Source: Escherichia coli DSM 30083 = JCM 1649 = ATCC 11775
Lineage (GTDB): Bacteria; Pseudomonadota; Gammaproteobacteria; Enterobacterales; Enterobacteriaceae
Length of the DNA stretch: 64,000 bases
Direction of reading: 5' to 3'
NCBI RefSeq assembly: GCF_003697165.2
Contig: NZ_CP033092.2
Span: 4,839,502 to 4,903,501, forward strand
Part shown: positions 22,802-33,235 of the stretch, in pieces
Position numbering within the stretch: position 1 is the first letter of the stretch
How the letters are laid out: each line of letters begins with the position of its first letter
Notes under the pieces: generated by a model
Database searches by the model: none
What the model saw: only the letters and a program-made list of their open reading frames with translations
Told to the model about the DNA's origin: nothing
Made by a program: the position numbers and the translations under genes

Positions 22802-24691
22802 ATGTTTTATCCGGATCCTTTTGACGTCATCATCATTGGCGGGGGTCATGCAGGCACCGAGGCCGCGATGGCCGCGGCGCGTATGGGTCAACAGACTCTG
22901 CTTTTGACACACAATATCGACACTCTGGGGCAGATGAGCTGCAACCCGGCGATCGGCGGTATTGGGAAGGGACATCTGGTAAAAGAAGTGGATGCACTCG
23001 GCGGTCTGATGGCGAAAGCGATCGATCAGGCGGGTATCCAGTTTAGGATACTAAACGCAAGCAAGGGACCGGCGGTTCGCGCTACCCGAGCTCAGGCAGA
23101 TCGTGTGCTCTACCGTCAGGCGGTACGTACGGCGCTGGAGAACCAACCGAACCTGATGATCTTCCAGCAGGCGGTTGAAGATCTTATTGTCGAAAACGAT
23201 CGCGTGGTCGGTGCCGTTACCCAAATGGGACTGAAGTTCCGTGCCAAAGCTGTCGTGCTCACCGTTGGGACGTTCCTCGACGGTAAAATTCATATCGGTC
23301 TGGATAATTACAGCGGTGGCCGTGCTGGTGATCCGCCGTCCATTCCGCTCTCTCGCCGTTTGCGTGAACTGCCGCTGCGCGTTGGTCGTCTGAAAACCGG
23401 GACACCGCCGCGTATTGATGCACGTACTATCGACTTCAGCGTGCTGGCGCAACAGCATGGCGATAACCCAATGCCGGTATTCTCGTTTATGGGTAATGCG
23501 TCCCAGCATCCACAGCAGGTGCCGTGTTATATCACCCATACCAACGAGAAAACCCATGATGTGATCCGCAGTAACCTCGATCGTAGCCCAATGTATGCAG
23601 GGGTGATCGAAGGTGTCGGCCCACGCTACTGCCCGTCGATCGAAGACAAAGTCATGCGCTTCGCCGAAAGAAATCAGCATCAGATCTTCCTTGAACCGGA
23701 AGGGCTGACCTCAAACGAAATTTATCCGAACGGTATCTCCACCAGCCTGCCGTTCGATGTGCAGATGCAAATCGTCCGCTCCATGCAGGGGATGGAAAAC
23801 GCGAAGATCGTGCGTCCGGGTTATGCCATTGAGTATGACTTCTTCGATCCACGCGACCTGAAACCGACGCTGGAGAGCAAGTTTATCCAGGGGCTGTTCT
23901 TTGCTGGTCAGATTAACGGCACTACCGGTTACGAAGAAGCCGCTGCGCAAGGTTTGCTGGCTGGTCTTAACGCTGCCCGTCTGTCTGCTGACAAAGAAGG
24001 TTGGGCTCCGGCGCGTTCTCAGGCATATCTCGGCGTACTGGTTGATGACCTGTGCACTTTAGGAACCAAAGAACCGTATCGTATGTTTACCTCGCGCGCA
24101 GAATATCGTCTGATGCTGCGCGAAGATAATGCTGATCTGCGTTTGACTGAAATCGGTCGCGAACTGGGCCTGGTGGATGACGAACGTTGGGCGCGCTTTA
24201 ACGAGAAACTTGAGAATATCGAGCGTGAGCGTCAGCGTCTGAAATCGACCTGGGTAACCCCGTCGGCGGAAGCTGCAGCCGAAGTGAATGCTCACCTGAC
24301 TGCGCCGCTTTCCCGTGAAGCCAGTGGTGAAGATCTGCTACGTCGTCCTGAAATGACTTATGAAAAATTAACCACGCTGACACCGTTTGCCCCTGCGTTG
24401 ACAGATGAACAGGCTGCGGAACAGGTTGAGATTCAGGTTAAATACGAAGGTTATATCGCGCGCCAGCAAGATGAGATCGAAAAGCAGCTGCGTAACGAGA
24501 ATACCCTGCTACCAGCGACGCTGGATTACCGCCAGGTATCCGGTCTTTCTAACGAAGTGATCGCCAAACTTAACGATCACAAACCGGCCTCTATTGGCCA
24601 GGCTTCGCGTATTTCTGGCGTCACGCCTGCGGCTATCTCCATTCTGCTGGTGTGGCTGAAAAAACAGGGTATGCTGCGTCGTAGCGCATAA
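22802..24691 (+). CDS. mnmG: tRNA uridine-5-carboxymethylaminomethyl modification enzyme MnmG (GidA)
   Basis: This 629-residue FAD enzyme works with MnmE to install the cmnm5 or nm5 group on wobble U34 of tRNAs. The FAD dinucleotide fold GGGHAGTE is at residues 13-20, followed by the conserved MSCNPAIGGIGKGHLV loop. The family signature GQINGTTGYEEAAAQG lies near residue 370, and the helical C-terminal MnmE-binding region ends in RRSA. It is the first gene right of oriC here, 63 bp upstream of rsmG, with a strong hairpin in that gap. Confidence 0.98.
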   Translation: MFYPDPFDVIIIGGGHAGTEAAMAAARMGQQTLLLTHNIDTLGQMSCNPAIGGIGKGHLVKEVDALGGLMAKAIDQAGIQFRILNASKGPAVRATRAQADRVLYRQAVRTALENQPNLMIFQQAVEDLIVENDRVVGAVTQMGLKFRAKAVVLTVGTFLDGKIHIGLDNYSGGRAGDPPSIPLSRRLRELPLRVGRLKTGTPPRIDARTIDFSVLAQQHGDNPMPVFSFMGNASQHPQQVPCYITHTNEKTHDVIRSNLDRSPMYAGVIEGVGPRYCPSIEDKVMRFAERNQHQIFLEPEGLTSNEIYPNGISTSLPFDVQMQIVRSMQGMENAKIVRPGYAIEYDFFDPRDLKPTLESKFIQGLFFAGQINGTTGYEEAAAQGLLAGLNAARLSADKEGWAPARSQAYLGVLVDDLCTLGTKEPYRMFTSRAEYRLMLREDNADLRLTEIGRELGLVDDERWARFNEKLENIERERQRLKSTWVTPSAEAAAEVNAHLTAPLSREASGEDLLRRPEMTYEKLTTLTPFAPALTDEQAAEQVEIQVKYEGYIARQQDEIEKQLRNENTLLPATLDYRQVSGLSNEVIAKLNDHKPASIGQASRISGVTPAAISILLVWLKKQGMLRRSA

Positions 24692-24702
24692 CGCATTAAA
24701 AA

Positions 24703-24730
24703 TGCCTGGTAAGCACCCGCTTACCAGGCA
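24703..24730 (+). other. Perfect hairpin between mnmG and rsmG
   Basis: TGCCTGGTAAGC and GCTTACCAGGCA form a 12-bp perfect stem with an ACCC loop, with outer partial pairing of ACGCAT. No T tract follows, so it is unlikely to be a classical terminator. It may be a processing or mRNA-stability element within the mnmG-rsmG transcript. Confidence 0.8.
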
Positions 24731-24754
24731 ACGCATCAAGAACAGGTAATCACC

Positions 24755-25378
24755 GTGCTCAACAAACTCTCCTTACTGCTGAAAGACGCAGGTATTTCGC
24801 TTACCGATCACCAGAAAAACCAGCTTATTGCCTACGTGAATATGCTGCATAAATGGAATAAAGCGTACAACCTGACTTCGGTCCGCGATCCTAATGAGAT
24901 GCTGGTACGCCATATTCTCGATAGCATTGTGGTGGCACCGTATCTGCAAGGTGAACGGTTTATCGATGTCGGCACCGGACCGGGACTGCCTGGCATTCCA
25001 CTCTCTATCGTGCGTCCTGAAGCTCATTTCACGTTGTTGGATAGCCTTGGTAAACGCGTGCGTTTCCTTCGTCAGGTGCAACATGAGCTTAAACTGGAGA
25101 ATATTGAGCCAGTACAGAGCAGGGTAGAAGAGTTTCCGTCAGAGCCGCCATTTGATGGCGTAATTAGCCGCGCTTTTGCCTCTCTGAACGATATGGTGAG
25201 CTGGTGCCACCATCTTCCTGGTGAGCAAGGCCGTTTCTACGCGCTGAAAGGGCAAATGCCGGAAGATGAAATCGCTTTGTTGCCCGAGGAATATCAGGTC
25301 GAATCAGTGGTTAAACTTCAGGTTCCAGCCCTGGATGGCGAACGTCATCTGGTGGTGATTAAAGCAAATAAAATTTAA
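24755..25378 (+). CDS. rsmG: 16S rRNA m7G527 methyltransferase RsmG (GidB)
   Basis: This 207-residue SAM-dependent methyltransferase modifies G527 in the 530 loop of 16S rRNA; loss gives low-level streptomycin resistance. The SAM-binding motif I is [15 protein letters not shown] (about residues 68-82), and [12 protein letters not shown] is the acidic-loop motif II region. It starts with GTG at 24755. It follows mnmG in the same operon and is followed by a strong terminator 87 bp downstream. Confidence 0.98.
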
Positions 25379-25465
25379 TTTTTATCAAAAAAATCATAAA
25401 AAATTGACCGGTTAGACTGTTAACAACAACCAGGTTTTCTACTGATATAACTGGTTACATTTAAC

Positions 25466-25510
25466 GCCACGTTCACTCTTTTGTATCAACAAGATAACGT
25501 GGCTTTTTTT
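25466..25510 (+). terminator. Terminator downstream of rsmG
   Basis: GCCACGTT pairs with AACGTGGC across a 22-nt loop and is followed by seven T residues. It separates the mnmG-rsmG transcript from the atp operon. Confidence 0.85.
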
Positions 25511-25875
25511 GGTAAGCAGAAAATAAGTCATAAGTGAAAATATCAGTCTGCTAAAAATCGGCGCTAAGAATCATCATTGACTGTTAAAACATTATTAAAA
25601 ATGTCAATGGGTGGTTTTTGTTATGTAAATGTCATTTATTAAAACAGTATCTGTTTTTAGACTGAAATATCATAAACTTGCAAAGGCATCATTTGCCAAG
25701 TAAATAAATATGCTGTGCGCGAACATGCGCAATATGTGATCTGAAGCACGCTTTATCACCAGTGTTTACGCGTTATTTACAGTTTTTCATGATCGAACAG
25801 GGTTTGCAGAAAAGTCGCAATTGTATGCACTGGAAAAATATTTAAACATTTATTCACCTTTTGGCTACTTATTGT
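25511..25875. other. AT-rich gene-free region upstream of the atp promoter
   Basis: This stretch of about 365 bp has no credible coding frame on either strand; the longest ATG-initiated frame I traced is about 13 codons. It is AT-rich, with several near-repeats of ATTATTAAAA / TTATTAAAA around 25590-25645. A partial CRP-like half-site TGTGA occurs at 25735. It may hold minor upstream atp promoters or architectural protein sites. I see no RNA gene. Confidence 0.5.
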
Positions 25876-25903
25876 TTGAAATCACGGGGGCGCACCGTAT
25901 AAT
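25876..25903 (+). promoter_or_regulatory. Main atp operon promoter
   Basis: TTGAAA (25876-25881) and the consensus TATAAT (25898-25903) are spaced 16 bp, about 90 bp upstream of atpI. This matches the known position of the main promoter of the unc/atp operon. Confidence 0.88.
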
Positions 25904-25994
25904 TTGACCGCTTTTTGATGCTTGACTCTAAGCCTTAAAGAAAGTTTTATACGACACGCGGCATACCTCGAAGGGAGCAGGAGTGAAAAACGTG

Positions 25995-26375
25995 ATGTCT
26001 GTGTCGCTCGTGAGTCGAAACGTTGCTCGGAAGCTTCTGCTCGTTCAGTTACTGGTGGTGATAGCAAGTGGATTGCTGTTCAGCCTCAAAGACCCCTTCT
26101 GGGGCGTCTCTGCAATAAGCGGGGGACTGGCAGTCTTTCTGCCTAACGTTTTGTTTATGATATTTGCCTGGCGTCACCAGGCGCATACACCAGCGAAAGG
26201 CCGGGTGGCCTGGACATTCGCATTTGGCGAAGCTTTCAAAGTTCTGGCGATGTTGGTGTTACTGGTGGTGGCGTTGGCGGTTTTAAAGGCGGTATTCTTG
26301 CCGCTGATCGTTACGTGGGTTTTGGTGCTGGTGGTTCAGATACTGGCACCGGCTGTAATTAACAACAAAGGGTAA
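25995..26375 (+). CDS. atpI: ATP synthase accessory protein AtpI
   Basis: This 126-residue inner-membrane protein has four hydrophobic helices (starting about residues 14, 37, 73 and 98). AtpI assists c-ring assembly and is not a stoichiometric subunit. The K-12 start MSVSLVSRN at 25995 is used here. An in-frame GTG at 25983 preceded by GGAGCAGGA would give four more residues (MKNV) and is a real alternative. It is the first gene of atpIBEFHAGDC and lies 8 bp before atpB. Confidence 0.93.
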   Translation: MSVSLVSRNVARKLLLVQLLVVIASGLLFSLKDPFWGVSAISGGLAVFLPNVLFMIFAWRHQAHTPAKGRVAWTFAFGEAFKVLAMLVLLVVALAVLKAVFLPLIVTWVLVLVVQILAPAVINNKG

Positions 26376-26383
26376 AAGGCATC

Positions 26384-27199
<816 letters not shown>

Positions 27200-27245
27200 T
27201 TTACCAACACTACTACGTTTTAACTGAAACAAACTGGAGACTGTC

Positions 27246-27485
<240 letters not shown>

Positions 27486-27546
27486 TAAGCGTTGCTTTTA
27501 TTTAAAGAGCAATATCAGAACGTTAACTAAATAGAGGCATTGTGCT

Positions 27547-28017
27547 GTGAATCTTAACGCAACAATCCTCGGCCAGGCCATCGCGTTTGTCCTGTTCGTT
27601 CTGTTCTGCATGAAGTACGTATGGCCGCCATTAATGGCAGCCATCGAAAAACGTCAAAAAGAAATTGCTGACGGCCTTGCTTCCGCAGAACGAGCACATA
27701 AGGACCTTGACCTTGCAAAGGCCAGCGCGACCGACCAGCTGAAAAAAGCGAAAGCGGAAGCCCAGGTAATCATCGAGCAGGCTAACAAACGCCGCTCGCA
27801 GATTCTGGACGAAGCGAAAGCTGAGGCAGAACAGGAACGTACTAAAATCGTGGCCCAGGCGCAGGCGGAAATTGAAGCCGAGCGTAAACGTGCCCGTGAA
27901 GAGCTGCGTAAGCAAGTTGCTATCCTGGCTGTTGCTGGCGCCGAGAAGATCATCGAACGTTCCGTGGATGAAGCTGCTAACAGCGACATCGTGGATAAAC
28001 TTGTCGCTGAACTGTAA
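27547..28017 (+). CDS. atpF: ATP synthase Fo subunit b
   Basis: This 156-residue peripheral-stalk subunit has one N-terminal membrane helix ([19 protein letters not shown], about residues 8-26) followed by a long charged, Ala-rich helix that dimerises and reaches subunit delta. The start is GTG at 27547. It lies 61 bp after atpE and 14 bp before atpH. Confidence 0.98.
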
Positions 28018-28031
28018 GGAGGGAGGGGCTG

Positions 28032-28565
28032 ATGTCTGAATTTATTACGGTAGCTCGCCCCTACGCCAAAGCAGCTTTTGACTTTGCCGTCGAACACCAA
28101 AGTGTAGAACGCTGGCAGGACATGCTGGCGTTTGCCGCCGAGGTAACCAAAAACGAACAAATGGCAGAGCTTCTCTCTGGCGCGCTTGCGCCAGAAACGC
28201 TCGCCGAGTCGTTTATCGCAGTTTGTGGTGAGCAACTGGACGAAAACGGTCAGAACCTGATTCGGGTAATGGCTGAAAATGGTCGTCTTAACGCGCTCCC
28301 GGATGTTCTGGAGCAGTTTATTCACCTGCGTGCCGTGAGTGAGGCTACCGCTGAGGTAGACGTCATTTCCGCTGCCGCACTGAGTGAACAACAGCTCGCG
28401 AAAATTTCTGCTGCGATGGAAAAACGTCTGTCACGCAAAGTTAAGCTGAATTGCAAAATCGATAAGTCTGTAATGGCAGGCGTTATCATCCGAGCGGGTG
28501 ATATGGTCATTGATGGCAGCGTACGCGGTCGTCTTGAGCGCCTTGCAGACGTCTTGCAGTCTTAA
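28032..28565 (+). CDS. atpH: ATP synthase F1 subunit delta
   Basis: This 177-residue subunit links the b dimer to the top of the alpha3beta3 hexamer. The N-terminal six-helix domain (about residues 1-105) begins [18 protein letters not shown], and the C-terminal end [20 protein letters not shown] is the family signature. A strong GGAGGGAGGGG ribosome binding region precedes it. It lies 12 bp before atpA. Confidence 0.98.
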
Positions 28566-28577
28566 GGGGACTGGAGC

Positions 28578-30119
28578 ATGCAACTGAATTCCACCGAAAT
28601 CAGCGAACTGATCAAGCAGCGCATTGCTCAGTTCAATGTTGTGAGTGAAGCTCACAACGAAGGTACTATTGTTTCTGTAAGTGACGGTGTTATCCGCATT
28701 CACGGCCTGGCCGATTGTATGCAGGGTGAAATGATCTCCCTGCCGGGTAACCGTTACGCTATCGCACTGAACCTCGAGCGCGACTCTGTAGGTGCGGTTG
28801 TTATGGGGCCGTACGCTGACCTTGCCGAAGGCATGAAAGTTAAGTGTACTGGCCGTATCCTGGAAGTTCCGGTTGGCCGTGGCCTGCTGGGCCGTGTGGT
28901 TAACACTCTGGGTGCACCAATCGACGGTAAAGGTCCGCTGGATCACGACGGCTTCTCTGCTGTAGAAGCAATCGCTCCGGGCGTTATCGAACGTCAGTCC
29001 GTAGATCAGCCGGTACAGACCGGTTATAAAGCCGTTGACTCCATGATCCCAATCGGTCGTGGTCAGCGTGAATTGATCATCGGTGACCGTCAGACCGGTA
29101 AAACCGCACTGGCTATCGATGCCATCATCAACCAGCGCGATTCCGGTATCAAATGTATCTATGTCGCTATCGGCCAGAAAGCGTCCACCATTTCTAACGT
29201 GGTACGTAAACTGGAAGAGCACGGCGCACTGGCTAACACCATCGTTGTGGTAGCAACCGCGTCTGAATCCGCAGCACTGCAATACCTGGCACCGTACGCT
29301 GGTTGCGCAATGGGTGAATACTTCCGTGACCGCGGTGAAGATGCGCTGATCATTTACGATGACCTGTCTAAACAGGCTGTTGCTTACCGTCAGATCTCCC
29401 TGCTGCTCCGTCGTCCGCCAGGACGTGAAGCATTCCCAGGCGACGTATTCTACCTCCACTCTCGTCTGCTGGAGCGTGCTGCGCGTGTTAACGCCGAATA
29501 CGTTGAAGCTTTCACCAAAGGTGAAGTGAAAGGGAAAACCGGTTCTCTGACTGCGCTGCCGATTATCGAAACTCAGGCGGGTGACGTTTCTGCGTTCGTT
29601 CCGACCAACGTAATCTCCATTACCGATGGTCAGATCTTCCTGGAAACCAACCTGTTCAACGCCGGTATTCGTCCTGCGGTTAACCCGGGTATTTCCGTAT
29701 CCCGTGTTGGTGGTGCAGCACAGACCAAGATCATGAAAAAACTGTCCGGTGGTATCCGTACCGCTCTGGCACAGTATCGTGAACTGGCAGCGTTCTCTCA
29801 GTTTGCATCCGACCTTGACGATGCAACACGTAAGCAGCTTGACCACGGTCAGAAAGTGACCGAACTGCTGAAGCAGAAACAGTATGCGCCGATGTCTGTT
29901 GCGCAACAGTCTCTGGTTCTGTTCGCAGCAGAACGTGGTTACCTGGCGGATGTTGAACTGTCGAAAATCGGCAGCTTCGAAGCCGCTCTGCTGGCTTACG
30001 TCGACCGTGATCACGCTCCGTTGATGCAAGAGATCAACCAGACCGGTGGCTACAACGACGAAATCGAAGGCAAGCTGAAAGGCATCCTCGATTCCTTCAA
30101 AGCAACCCAATCCTGGTAA
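28578..30119 (+). CDS. atpA: ATP synthase F1 subunit alpha
   Basis: This 513-residue non-catalytic nucleotide-binding subunit has the P-loop GDRQTGKTA near residue 169. The arginine finger is in VSRVGGAAQ (near residue 376), which completes the catalytic site on beta. Length matches E. coli. Codon use is strongly biased to abundant tRNAs, as expected of a highly expressed gene; that bias leaves a long open frame of 559 codons on the opposite strand (28431-30110), which is a shadow. Confidence 0.99.
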
Positions 30120-30169
30120 CGTCTGGCGGCTTGCCTTAGGGCAGGCCGCAAGGCATTGAGGAGAAGCTC

Positions 30170-31033
30170 ATGGCCGGCGCAAAAGAGATACGTAGTAAGA
30201 TCGCAAGCGTCCAGAACACGCAAAAGATCACTAAAGCGATGGAGATGGTCGCCGCTTCCAAAATGCGTAAATCGCAGGATCGCATGGCGGCCAGCCGTCC
30301 TTATGCAGAAACCATGCGCAAAGTGATTGGTCACCTTGCACACGGTAATCTGGAATATAAGCACCCTTACCTGGAAGACCGCGACGTTAAACGCGTGGGC
30401 TACCTGGTGGTGTCGACCGACCGTGGTTTGTGCGGTGGTTTGAACATTAACCTGTTCAAAAAACTGCTGGCGGAAATGAAGACCTGGACCGACAAAGGCG
30501 TTCAATGCGACCTCGCAATGATCGGCTCGAAAGGCGTGTCGTTCTTCAACTCCGTGGGCGGCAATGTTGTTGCCCAGGTCACCGGCATGGGGGATAACCC
30601 TTCCCTGTCCGAACTGATCGGTCCGGTAAAAGTGATGTTGCAGGCCTACGACGAAGGCCGTCTGGACAAGCTTTACATTGTCAGCAACAAATTTATTAAC
30701 ACCATGTCTCAGGTTCCGACCATCAGCCAGCTGCTGCCGTTACCGGCATCAGATGATGATGATCTGAAACATAAATCCTGGGATTACCTGTACGAACCCG
30801 ATCCGAAGGCGTTGCTGGATACCCTGCTGCGTCGTTATGTCGAATCTCAGGTTTATCAGGGCGTGGTTGAAAACCTGGCCAGCGAGCAGGCCGCCCGTAT
30901 GGTGGCGATGAAAGCCGCGACCGACAATGGCGGCAGCCTGATTAAAGAGCTGCAGTTGGTATACAACAAAGCTCGTCAGGCCAGCATTACTCAGGAACTC
31001 ACCGAGATCGTCTCGGGGGCCGCCGCGGTTTAA
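30170..31033 (+). CDS. atpG: ATP synthase F1 subunit gamma
   Basis: This 287-residue central rotor shaft starts [20 protein letters not shown] and ends [15 protein letters not shown]; these terminal helices form the coiled coil inside alpha3beta3. The central Rossmann-like domain contains [11 protein letters not shown]. It lies 50 bp after atpA and 26 bp before atpD. Confidence 0.98.
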
Positions 31034-31059
31034 ACAGGTTATTTCGTAGAGGATTTAAG

Positions 31060-32442
31060 ATGGCTACTGGAAAGATTGTCCAGGTAATCGGCGCCGTAGT
31101 TGACGTCGAATTCCCTCAGGATGCCGTACCGCGCGTGTACGATGCTCTTGAGGTGCAAAATGGTAATGAGCGTCTGGTGCTGGAAGTTCAGCAGCAGCTC
31201 GGCGGCGGTATCGTGCGTACCATCGCAATGGGTTCCTCCGACGGTCTGCGTCGCGGTCTGGATGTAAAAGACCTCGAACACCCGATCGAAGTCCCGGTAG
31301 GTAAAGCGACTCTGGGCCGTATCATGAACGTACTGGGTGAACCGGTCGACATGAAAGGCGAGATCGGTGAAGAAGAGCGTTGGGCGATTCACCGCGCAGC
31401 ACCTTCCTACGAAGAGCTGTCAAACTCTCAGGAACTGCTGGAAACCGGTATCAAAGTTATCGACCTGATGTGTCCGTTCGCTAAGGGCGGTAAAGTTGGT
31501 CTGTTCGGTGGTGCGGGTGTAGGTAAAACCGTAAACATGATGGAGCTTATTCGTAACATCGCGATCGAGCACTCCGGTTACTCTGTGTTTGCGGGCGTAG
31601 GTGAACGTACTCGTGAGGGTAACGACTTCTACCACGAAATGACCGACTCCAACGTTATCGACAAAGTATCCCTGGTGTATGGCCAGATGAACGAGCCGCC
31701 GGGAAACCGTCTGCGCGTTGCTCTGACCGGTCTGACCATGGCTGAGAAATTCCGTGACGAAGGTCGTGACGTTCTGCTGTTCGTTGACAACATCTATCGT
31801 TACACCCTGGCCGGTACGGAAGTATCCGCACTGCTGGGCCGTATGCCTTCAGCGGTAGGTTATCAGCCGACCCTGGCGGAAGAGATGGGCGTTCTGCAGG
31901 AACGTATCACCTCCACCAAAACCGGTTCTATCACCTCCGTACAGGCAGTATACGTACCTGCGGATGACTTGACTGACCCGTCTCCGGCAACCACCTTTGC
32001 GCACCTTGACGCAACCGTGGTACTGAGCCGTCAGATCGCGTCTCTGGGTATCTACCCGGCCGTTGACCCGCTGGACTCCACCAGCCGTCAGCTGGACCCG
32101 CTGGTGGTTGGTCAGGAACACTACGACACTGCGCGTGGCGTTCAGTCCATCCTGCAACGTTATCAGGAACTGAAAGACATTATCGCCATCCTGGGTATGG
32201 ATGAACTGTCTGAAGAAGACAAACTGGTGGTAGCGCGTGCTCGTAAGATCCAGCGCTTCCTGTCCCAGCCGTTCTTCGTGGCAGAAGTATTCACCGGTTC
32301 TCCGGGTAAATACGTCTCCCTGAAAGACACCATCCGTGGCTTTAAAGGCATCATGGAAGGCGAATACGATCACCTGCCGGAGCAGGCGTTCTACATGGTC
32401 GGTTCCATCGAAGAAGCTGTGGAAAAAGCCAAAAAACTTTAA
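31060..32442 (+). CDS. atpD: ATP synthase F1 subunit beta
   Basis: This 460-residue catalytic subunit has the P-loop GGAGVGKT (about residues 149-156, catalytic Lys155), the general base Glu181 in [11 protein letters not shown], and the DELSEED lever at about 380-386. Its sequence equals the K-12 protein as I remember it. It lies 20 bp before atpC. Confidence 0.99.
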
Positions 32443-32462
32443 CGCCTTAATCGGAGGGTGAT

Positions 32463-32882
32463 ATGGCAATGACTTACCACCTGGACGTCGTCAGCGCAGA
32501 GCAACAAATGTTCTCTGGTCTGGTCGAGAAAATCCAGGTAACGGGTAGCGAAGGTGAACTGGGGATCTACCCTGGCCACGCACCGCTGCTCACCGCCATT
32601 AAGCCTGGTATGATTCGCATCGTGAAACAGCACGGTCACGAAGAGTTTATCTATCTGTCTGGCGGCATTCTTGAAGTGCAGCCTGGCAACGTGACCGTTC
32701 TGGCCGACACCGCAATTCGCGGCCAGGATCTCGACGAAGCGCGAGCCATGGAAGCGAAACGTAAGGCTGAAGAGCACATTAGCAGCTCTCACGGCGACGT
32801 AGATTACGCTCAGGCGTCTGCGGAACTGGCCAAAGCGATCGCGCAGCTGCGCGTTATCGAGTTGACCAAAAAAGCGATGTAA
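32463..32882 (+). CDS. atpC: ATP synthase F1 subunit epsilon
   Basis: This 139-residue rotor subunit also inhibits ATP hydrolysis. It has an N-terminal beta sandwich (residues 1-85, including [16 protein letters not shown]) and a C-terminal helical hairpin rich in Ala, Lys and Glu that extends to inhibit. It is the last gene of the operon and is followed within 20 bp by the terminator. Confidence 0.98.
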
Positions 32883-32901
32883 CACCGGCTTGAAAAGCAC
32901 A

Positions 32902-32934
32902 AAAGCCAGTCTGGCAACAGGCTGGCTTTTTTTT
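32902..32934 (+). terminator. Terminator of the atp operon
   Basis: AAGCCAGTCTG and CAGGCTGGCTT form a stem around GCAA, followed by eight T residues, 20 bp after atpC. Some read-through into glmUS is known in E. coli. Confidence 0.93.
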
Positions 32935-33004
32935 ACGCGTATTGACCCGTCCTGAAAAGCGTTCACATAGATCCTGATGATATAAAACACCCCTGTTTTC
33001 CCGT

Positions 33005-33024
33005 TTATTCATTGATCGAAATAA
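33005..33024. promoter_or_regulatory. Candidate NagC operator upstream of glmU
   Basis: TTATTCATTGATCGAAATAA is an imperfect 20-bp palindrome with TTATT/AATAA ends, resembling NagC sites. NagC is known to activate glmUS from two sites; this one is about 215 bp upstream of glmU. A weaker second candidate, AATTCGTTCTCAAATT, lies just before the start at about 33206-33221. Confidence 0.45.
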
Positions 33025-33235
33025 GAGCAAAAACATCCACCTGACGCTTAAATGAAGGTACTGCCTTAATTTTCTGCAGACAAAAGGCGTGACGATGGTC
33101 GAAAATGGCGCTTTCGTCAGCGGGGATAATCCGTTATTGAACAATTTATCCTCTGTCCATTTCACGATGAAAAAAATGTAGTTTTTTCAAGGTGAAGCGG
33201 TTTAAATTCGTTCTCAAATTACAGTCAGGACGCGT

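Noticed and set aside
23051..23680. A 209-codon minus-strand frame antisense to mnmG
   Set aside because: It lies wholly inside a well-matched gene and has no family resemblance or expression signals.
28431..30110. A 559-codon open frame on the minus strand across atpA and the end of atpH
   Set aside because: It lies exactly antisense to a highly expressed, codon-biased gene. Its translation is rich in Cys, His, Asn and Thr with no recognisable domain, and it has no promoter or ribosome binding site context.
31849..32469. A 206-codon minus-strand frame antisense to atpD
   Set aside because: It is a codon-bias shadow of atpD, with no initiation signal or known homologue.
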